From contig OW387134.1 of assembly GCA_936440205.1 (NCBI GenBank), positions 63,515,427 through 63,579,426 on the forward strand: a DNA stretch of 64,000 nt. The letters are read 5' to 3'. Numbering within the stretch: the first letter of the stretch is position 1; every line of letters starts with the position of its first letter. Source of the stretch: Lepidonotus clava. Lineage: Eukaryota; Annelida; Polychaeta; Phyllodocida; Polynoidae. Below the pieces are notes generated by a model that was given only the letters and a program-made list of their open reading frames with translations, was not told where the DNA came from and did no database searches. This document shows positions 57,120-64,000 of this stretch, piece by piece. Both the position numbers and the translations under genes were made by a program.

Positions 57120-58738
57120 GCTTGTTCAATTTTTTTTTTAATCTAAAGATTACTATGCACGTCCATTTCGCTAAGCAATATGTCACCCTATGATTTTATT
57201 GTAGCTAACGTTTTACCTGGGTTCAACTCAACTTCGGACTGAATGCACAGAACGAAAATGGTCTTTTATTGTTGCAATGCAAAAAAAGTGTATTCAAAAG
57301 TGCAAAAGAGAAAAATGGCTATTAATGATATCAATGATACCATATATCAGTATAATAGACCTAGTAAACCCCTTAATGGTTTTGACTATAGTACTATGTG
57401 AGGGCTGAAATTTATATGTTTAATCATTTGTATGGCAATAAATAGCCTTGTCGACGTGTCAAAACTCAGGGACTAGCGCCCCATATTTCGGAGTCTGGCC
57501 CCACAAAATAATTATAATTATTATATAATACATGATTGGATTACATTCTGCTAGTACAGAGGGTGTTGACGGGGACCTTATGTCTCGTACTGAATTTAAG
57601 ATACGCCCATTCCTCCTGTCATTGTCGAGAGTGAAATGTAATGTCCCATGTCTAATGGAATCTTATAAAAGTACCATATCGCATGGTAGATCTCAAAGGA
57701 ATGCCCATATCCCCTGTCGTTGTCAAAAGGGATAGACCCAGGCACGGATCCAGAGATTTTTTTTAAAGGGGGGGGGGGGTGGTGACCTTATGTAAAGATT
57801 TGATGCGCCCCATTTGGCAGTCAGAATGTCATCACCTCGGTAGTCAAAGTGTTCGTGGAGGATAATTCCATATTGTTTGTGTTAGGTTGGTCATTGTTTG
57901 TGGAGCAATTTATAAGAAAATTATTTTTTAAAAAAAGAGAGAGGAAAAGGGGGGTGCGGTGGCAGAGCCCCTGATTTCTAACCAAAATTTACAATGGGTA
58001 TTCATAAAAACTTGATACTCAAATCAATAGTCCTGTCTCAAAAGTATTCTTGTAATTCTTGAATAAACTTTGACCGGCGCAGCCACCCGGCGCAGCCACC
58101 CGGCGCTAAACCTTCACTGTTGTCTTTGGTTGACCAACGAATGGCCACCGGTCAGAATATTATATATTAAAAAAGTGGCCAAAATTAAGGGGGCGGGCGC
58201 CTATGCGCCCCCTCTAAATACGTCCTTGAGACCATCTTGCACTGTCAAATTCAAGAAATAGCCATGTCGCCCTGTTCATTCGAAGGGTCTACACCCATGG
58301 TATTGATCATGCCCCTAAATAGCCGCGGCCCCACGAATAGACGGGCAGGTATTGGTCAGCCGGGTGGTCAGTTACGTCGGCCCACTTGCTGACCGGGGAT
58401 TACATAAAGGGTCAGCAATGTCAATGTCAACGGGTCAAGCATAACCTGGGTAAGGGCCTGCTGGGCAGGTGAACACGTGAGGGGCCCTTGATGGGGGACC
58501 CATGTCACCTGTTGAATTTAAGAAATGATAATTAATGTTCCTTGTCAACTAAAGTCTCACGTTTCATGTCGCGTCTTTTAGACATCCTCATGTCGAATTT
58601 TATGGAAATGGCCCCTGCATGTCATGTCGTTTATTTTTTTCATCATGTCACTAAGCCCCATGTCGCATGTTGATTTTAAAAATTGGCCATGTCGAAGTGT
58701 CGAAATTAAGTCTTTATAGGATCATACGTGACCGACGT
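57120..58738. other. Spacer with MITE fragments, no gene seen
   Basis: Left-end-like GGCACGGATCCAGAG at 57741 with G-run, and a fragment with GCGCCCCCTCTAAATACGTC near 58206, belong to the poly-G/C MITE family. Repeated ATGTCG(C/A) phrases occur at 58566-58700. Confidence 0.4.
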
Positions 58739-58911
58739 GCTGGGGTGGGTGGGGGGGGGGGGGGGATGTGTGGTGGGGGTAGGGGAGGTGGGGGGTTCGG
58801 GGGTCGGAGGGTCGGGGGGTCGGGGGTCGGGGGGGGGGGGGTCGGGGGGTCGGGTCGGGGAGTTAAAGGAGGGAGGGGAGGGAGAGTGGGTCGGGGGGGG
58901 GGGGGGGGGGT
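58739..58911 (+). repeat. G-rich low-complexity tract
   Basis: Runs of GGG to G(15) separated by T, TC or TCG, with (GGGTC)-like phrases. Many ways to form G-quadruplexes on the plus strand. Confidence 0.9.
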
Positions 58912-59056
58912 GACAGGACATGGAGTGGACATGAAGACGAGGGACATTGGTCAAGGACTGTTTAAACCTGTACAACTACCGTAACTCTTGGCTGCATGGC
59001 TATCACGTGATCCCGACTGGGACGTTCTTGCCCCTCAGACCCTAAATGTCTTGTTC

Positions 59057-59135
59057 CAGTGGCGGATTTAGGGGGGTGGCGCGGGGGTGCACGCCCCCCC
59101 CCCCCCCCCCCTTTTTTTTTTTTTTTGTATCCGGA
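59057..59135. mobile_element. CAGTGGCGGAT family MITE, truncated
   Basis: CAGTGGCGGATTTAGGGG left end, a long C-run and T-run, then TATCCGG; the right end is incomplete. Confidence 0.6.
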
Positions 59136-59139
59136 AGGG

Positions 59140-61205
59140 TCAAATTTAGATCTAAATGAAAATAGAGACGACGCGTTGGTTGTGGCTGGTCCCAGCTGCG
59201 ATACCGCTCTGAATTCAGTAAAATGAAAAAAATAAAAAATTCTGCAAGTTAAAGTCATACCAAACGTATATTATATGAAAAGGTTTCATTTTACTCGCTC
59301 ATCACATTGAAAATGAAACTTCTAGAACCTGGAACCCGTATACGTACCTTGATTATTACAAAATACATTCTTCTTGTATCCGGTGTAGAGGACGATTATA
59401 AAATGTCTCGGTTTCGTCAGCTTACGCAACAATATATAGCAATAGTGGACACAAGTTCCCTGAGTTTACATCAGACTGGCCTGGTTCCATAACCCAGACT
59501 TGGTCCAAGCTAGTCTGTGTCCTTTCATGACCTACGTATCTCTTGCATATTAGTTTGGGCGACTAGTGGACTGGGACGTAGCTACAGTCTAGGTCCAATC
59601 CATTGACCCCCATAATATATTCGCCGAAGGCCATTTTATATCGTAGGCCTGCATGAATAGCCTGCATGGACAACCTTCATAAGTATCTCTGAATATAATT
59701 TTTTTTTGTAAAAGCATATCCCAACATTATAAACATTGTACATTTATATAGGCCTATATCATATATCACTGTATCAAGTCTGATAACCAAGGGTAGCCTT
59801 AACGATTATTGCAAAATTATATATTTTGATTAAAAAAAACTAGGAAAAAAGTATGTAACAAAATATTCCTGAATAAAAGGCTTGGGCGTAAATTTATCAC
59901 AAGAAACATTGAAGTATATGTGTATTAGATAGGATTTTCTTTTTCTATTACATATTTTAATACCATAACGACCTGGGATGTGTTTTCAGCTAAAACTACG
60001 ATCACATAGAGGGTCACAGGTTCAAGGCCGCTTATGCAATATGAGAGCTGCAAGAGTGGCACACTGAAATCAGATGACCTTTATACCTGCATGTATATAT
60101 GCTTAATCGGACCTATGTATGCATAACTTGGCACTCCCACTCCAGATAAACTCATTTTGTACTTGACTGACTGCACGTCGCTGAAAAGGACTTTTCTATT
60201 TTTAGCTCAGGTGGGCACGCAGGAAGTCGTCGTTTTCCGGAAGGGTAGAACTTGACTTACGAGTGATTAATGCCATATTCAGGATGAGATTGTGAAAACA
60301 AAATTCATAGCCTTACAATATTTCATTTTGTAGTGACCGTTGCGGATATTGTTATGATGGAGGTATAAAAAGTGAACTGGTTAAAAGAAATAATACGGAA
60401 ATAATTACCGGTTAAAAGAAATAATACGGAAAAGGCGGGGGAAATGGGTCATCCTGATGATGCATGTGGGTGTTAAAACTATTTGGTCACCCCTTATTAC
60501 TTATGTCTTACTTCATCCATATTCTCAAGCATAGTATTGTCACTATTAATGCATTAAGTACTGTTTAATCACTTATGTATAATAACATTATATTGTCATA
60601 TAATGCAAATATGGAACAATTAAAGAAACCCCATTGATTGCTTAGTGAAACTTGAACATAAAACTTTCTATCAGCGTAAGCGTACATAAATTCAAAGGAG
60701 AGGAGGGCAGGAACTGTTACGACATTCTCTGGAAAGACGCTAGAGTTTTACTATTTAGCTAAGAATTGGAAAACATGTAGAATTATATTTTTTGTCTAAA
60801 TATAATTCATATATATATAACAGGGACGGATTTAGAGGATGCCGAATTTAAATTTGTCTTATAAAATTAATTTCTGCCCACTGTTAGGCCAGGGGTGGAG
60901 GGTTTGGCCTGTTTTTTGACAGAAAAAAAATTTATTTCAATATTCTGGATATTTTTTAGTTAACTTGGGTGTTTCCCAAGAACCCTGGAATATCCCACAT
61001 TGAATCAAAGTAAACATGTGGAGGCGTTACAAAAAATTGCGTCAATTTTTGTGAATTTGCGAAAGATTCACCTCAGCTTCCCAACCCTTTAATGAATTAT
61101 CTTACTTACTTTGAATTTCCAAACAAAAATTTCTTCGGATACTTCTCGTTATTTTATCTGCCTAGGCTACACACTACAAAAGGAGTTTCTCTAAGCTGGC
61201 TAATC
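59140..61205. other. AT-rich spacer, no gene seen
   Basis: Holds a 32-bp tandem duplication GGTTAAAAGAAATAATACGG at 60379-60436 and a MITE-like end GGGACGGATTTAGAGG near 60823. No gene supported. Confidence 0.35.
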
Positions 61206-61209
61206 TTCC

Positions 61210-61378
61210 CAGGTGCGGATCCAGTGCATGCCAATGCTGCCCCCCCCCCCCTCCCACCCCCTCCACATGAAACACGAAAATCAAAAACACAAAATTTACA
61301 CATATCTTCCAATTCTATGATGCCAAAATTTGTTGGTTATGGTCGGGAGGGGGGGGGGGGCAATTGAATCCGCCACTG
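61210..61378. mobile_element. CAGTGGCGGAT family MITE, copy
   Basis: CAGGTGCGGATCCAGTG left; AATCCGCCACTGC right; a C-run and a G-run flank an AT-rich centre. Confidence 0.7.
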
Positions 61379-61540
61379 CTTCTAATCTGATTACTTTTAC
61401 CCCTTAAAGCGACAATCACATAATTAAGAAAGTTCGTTTGACAGATAGGCTGACAAAATTTATGCTTGTCAAAATGACAATTAAATAGGCATAAGAAATT
61501 CTGAATTTTAAAAGATTGATTATTTTAAGCTGAATATTAA

Positions 61541-61943
61541 GGGGCCGTCCATAAATGATGTCATGCAGCAGGGGGGGAGGAGGGGGGGTTCATATTTCCA
61601 TGACCAAACATGAAGATGGGGGGGGGGGGGGGTAGGAGGACTTTCATGTGGTGCATGACGTCGTGTTAAAAAAAAAGAATTTTAAGAATTTCAGAATTTT
61701 TTTAAGGTTAGGTTGGGACATCATAAACTATTTTTAGAGGGCCAGTCAGGTTCCTATGCAATAAAATTCATGTATTTTTATACAATTTCTACCCTTTTTT
61801 TTCTTGGGGGGGGGGGGGGGGGGAAGTCCTCTGGACATGATGTCATTTCTAGGGGGGGGGGGGATGCTTGACGAAACATGACAAGGGGGGGAGGGGGGTC
61901 GAAAAAGGTCAAAAATAGCATGACGTCATTTATGGACGGCCCC
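61541..61943. mobile_element. 403-bp MITE, GGGGCCGTCCATAAATGA ends, TAA duplication
   Basis: GGGGCCGTCCATAAATGATG left; inverted GACGTCATTTATGGACGGCC right, about 26 bp. TAA flanks both sides (61538-61540, 61944-61946), as in PIF/Harbinger insertions. Interior has four G-runs and CATGACGTC-type motifs. Non-coding. Confidence 0.85.
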
Positions 61944-62486
61944 TAACCAATGCTTACTTCACTTCTTTTCTTCATCAATTTATTTCCGAAGTAGATCCAA
62001 TGACTTTAATTGTTTCACTCTATATCTAATCTTTACCTTTTTCACTCTCTATCCAATCGACATACATGTAGTAGGATACACAGTTAAACCGAACAGTATC
62101 AACAATAACATAAAAAGTATAGCCCAAAAGGATAGCGATAAGGATGCCATCTTTTTAGGCCTGTGACGTTTTCCTATCTTCCCTTTTCCTTCTATTTTGT
62201 TTCGTCAGTTTGTTTATAATCTCTATTTTCATTATTTGTTTTGTTTACTCCTCCCCAGGCTCCTCCCTTCAAACCTACTTTAGTATTTAGGCCTACTCCG
62301 GCAAAGGGCCAAGTAGAGAACGGTACATGCTGTTTTGTTATCCCCTATGCCATCAGAATGTATTCCACTATGTCCCCAGAATCAAAAAGTAGTTTTTCTT
62401 GTCTTTCTTTCTTAACACAAATTAGAATATTATTAGACTACTTAACCTATAGTTTTATTTTTTCTATGACAATGGTATAGTCTAGT

Positions 62487-62556
62487 CACTGTACAGTAGG
62501 GCATTATCAATAATATTGATAATGCTCTACTGTACAGTGTCTATAATTATTATAGA
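62487..62556. repeat. 25-bp-arm palindrome followed by a second palindrome
   Basis: 62487-62511 and 62515-62539 are inverted copies with one mismatch (CACTGTACAGTAG..). GTCTATAAT-T-ATTATAGAC (62538-62556) follows directly. Confidence 0.9.
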
Positions 62557-62682
62557 CTAATAATATATATAATATATCTAGGTACGTATATATGGGCAAT
62601 AGATATATTCCCAACCTCTGAATCAAAGACTATAAAAGTATAGTCTATAGAGCCTGGAGACTCAGTCTGAGTCAAGTGATAG

Positions 62683-64000
62683 TTTTTTTTCTGATGTCTT
62701 CTTCTGTTACGCACGAAGTGCGCATGCACGTGGCGCCCTAGTTTTGCACACCACCCTCCTCCACTCCACCCTGTCTTTTGCCAGTTCCGTGGCTCCCTCT
62801 AGAGTAAGGTCCAGGCTCGCTAGGTCTTTGGCGATTACGTTTATCCATGTTGTTGTCTGGCCTCCTCTTCTCTTTTTCACCTTTCTGTTTGCTTCTTCCA
62901 GGGCGATCTTCGCTGGTGTTTCGTCTGGTAGACGTGTCGCGTGCCCGTACCACCTGATTCTTCTGGTCTTTACTGTCGCGCTCCATTTTTCTTGCTTCGT
63001 TTTTTCGTAGAGTTCTTCGCTTGTGATCTTTTTGGGCCATGTGATGTTGATGGCCTTTCGCAGTAGTCTTCGCTGGTAGGCGTCGATCTTGTTGTTAGCA
63101 GTTTTGGTCAGCGTCCATAGTTCCGAGTTGTATAGGAAAATACTCTCTGCACATGCTCTGAATACCCTGATCTTCGTTTCGATGTTCAGCTTGTTGTTGG
63201 TGAAGATATGTTCTAGTTTCTTCATCGCGTTGTTGGTGAGTTGTTTTCGGCGTTTTATGTCTTCGGTGGTGTCAAGTAGGCTTCCCAGGATCTTACATTT
63301 TTTCCAGTCTTCTGGTCCATTTTTCGTTACGGTGTACTCTTCTGTTTTCGCCTCGTTGATTTTAAGGCCTCGTCCTTTTAGTTTCGGTACTACTTCGTTT
63401 TTCTCTGTTTCGATCTTTTGTTTGTTGTTGCTGGAGGCCCATCCGATGTCGTCTGCGTATTTCGGCCTGATGATGGTGCCGTAGTCAGGTGGTATGCAGT
63501 ACATGTGGTCTCTTAGTTCGGGAGTTTGGTTCTTCTCTCCTATCTCTTCCTGTGGAGCTTTCGCGTAGCTGTGATCTTCTATCTGCGGGTGTTCTTGCAG
63601 CGCTTTCGCCAGATATAGCGTGAAGAGTATTGGACTCAGACAGTCGCCTTGTGGTACGCCCATTTTCGTCGCGAAGGGTTCTGATGTTTCTCTGCCTACT
63701 CTGACCGTGAGTGCGACGTCTTCGACCAGGAGTTTGATGAGGTGGAGTTCCGCCTGGTCTAGGATAGTTGTTAAATCCTCTATCAGGGTGTTTCTTCTTA
63801 CCGTGTCGAACGCCTTGCTCATGTCCATGAGGGTGATGTACAGCTCGTAGTCTTTAGATGTTATTGCCTTTTCTGCAAGGATCTTGTATGCGAAGGTGTG
63901 TTCTGTTGTGCCTCTTCCAGCTCGGTATGCCGCTTGTTCGACCGGGATGTTCGCGTCGACCTTTTGTCCTATTCTTCTAATGAGGCATATTGCGAGGACT
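62683..64000 (-). mobile_element. Non-LTR retrotransposon (LINE), 3' half
   Basis: Minus-strand LINE cut by the window edge. The 3' end is marked by an A8 tail (T8 at 62683-62690 on plus), about 17 bases beyond the ORF stop. Just inside the stop is a small hairpin CGCAC-TTC-GTGCG. The coding frame is open throughout the visible part, which suggests a young copy. The clade is uncertain. Confidence 0.9.
62707..64000 (-). CDS. LINE reverse transcriptase, N-terminus outside window
   Basis: The frame is open from the window edge to the stop at 62707 (about 430 codons). The upstream part reads PVEQAAYRAGRGTTEHTFAY, the usual 'fingers' block. Then come motif A (LMDMSKAFDTV), motif B (GVPQGDCLSPILF) and motif C (YADDIGW). 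A motif E-like KILGSLLD and a C-terminal region with RIRWYGHATRLPD and a W-DR-W segment follow, typical of endonuclease-reverse transcriptases of animal LINEs. Catalytic aspartates of motifs A and C are present. An AP endonuclease domain is expected beyond 64000. It copies element RNA at nicked target DNA. Confidence 0.9.
   Translation of the reverse strand, partial: VLAICLIRRIGQKVDANIPVEQAAYRAGRGTTEHTFAYKILAEKAITSKDYELYITLMDMSKAFDTVRRNTLIEDLTTILDQAELHLIKLLVEDVALTVRVGRETSEPFATKMGVPQGDCLSPILFTLYLAKALQEHPQIEDHSYAKAPQEEIGEKNQTPELRDHMYCIPPDYGTIIRPKYADDIGWASSNNKQKIETEKNEVVPKLKGRGLKINEAKTEEYTVTKNGPEDWKKCKILGSLLDTTEDIKRRKQLTNNAMKKLEHIFTNNKLNIETKIRVFRACAESIFLYNSELWTLTKTANNKIDAYQRRLLRKAINITWPKKITSEELYEKTKQEKWSATVKTRRIRWYGHATRLPDETPAKIALEEANRKVKKRRGGQTTTWINVIAKDLASLDLTLEGATELAKDRVEWRRVVCKTRAPRACALRA

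Noticed and set aside
58667-58984. Gly-rich or Pro-rich open frames
   Set aside because: Produced by the G-rich tract.
60000-60035. GGTTCAAGGCC resembling a Pol III B box
   Set aside because: The upstream half does not match box A and no SINE body is visible.
1-64000. CRISPR arrays, rRNA genes, intact tRNA genes, bacterial operons
   Set aside because: None found. The tandem repeats lack spacer/repeat structure of CRISPR, and the overall organisation is eukaryotic.

Overview
The window looks like gene-poor, repeat-rich nuclear DNA from an animal, most likely a marine invertebrate. The reasons are spliced-gene signals without any prokaryotic gene packing, an APE-class LINE reverse transcriptase, a tyrosine-recombinase retrotransposon, a tRNA-derived SINE, many MITE families with TTAA or TAA target-site duplications, long microsatellites and AT-rich spacers. 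The 10-12 bp palindrome TATAGGCCTA(TA) recurs five times. The phylum cannot be fixed from this sequence alone (mollusc, echinoderm, hemichordate and cephalochordate all remain possible).

Layout. 1-1147 is a satellite-like array built from alternating 313 bp and 206 bp units. 2561-3292 is an unrecognised P/Q-rich open frame followed at once by a 14-bp hairpin. 4505-9080 is a second array: four near-identical 701 bp periods followed by diverged ~110 bp modules. All carry the same conserved stem-loop, and the array ends in an ISRE-like motif and a run of five strong hairpins (9112-9307). 9.8-15.5 kb is AT-rich with a few exon-like pieces: a two-exon candidate on the minus strand at 10312-10525, and possible exons at 12632-12739 and 15334-15417. 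15878-20671 is a nearly whole Ngaro/PAT-type YR retrotransposon with split direct repeats (A1, ORFs, B1-A2-B2), apparently recent. 20.7-33 kb holds MITEs, a SINE and one good candidate for the terminal exon of a membrane protein (minus strand, 28070-28321, with a poly-A signal). 33-62 kb is almost entirely MITEs, poly-G/poly-C tracts, microsatellites and minisatellites. 62683-64000 is the 3' half of an open non-LTR retrotransposon (minus strand) that runs off the window edge.

No complete, recognisable host gene is present. The genes that can be named belong to mobile elements. The host-like pieces are single exons whose partners I cannot see. The parts most worth attention are the structured tandem array at 4.5-9.3 kb, the abrupt appearance of poly-G/poly-C tracts after about 25.5 kb, several MITE families with clean ends, and short clusters of nuclear-receptor-, AP-1-, IRF- and NF-kB-like motifs, some of them carried inside repeats.
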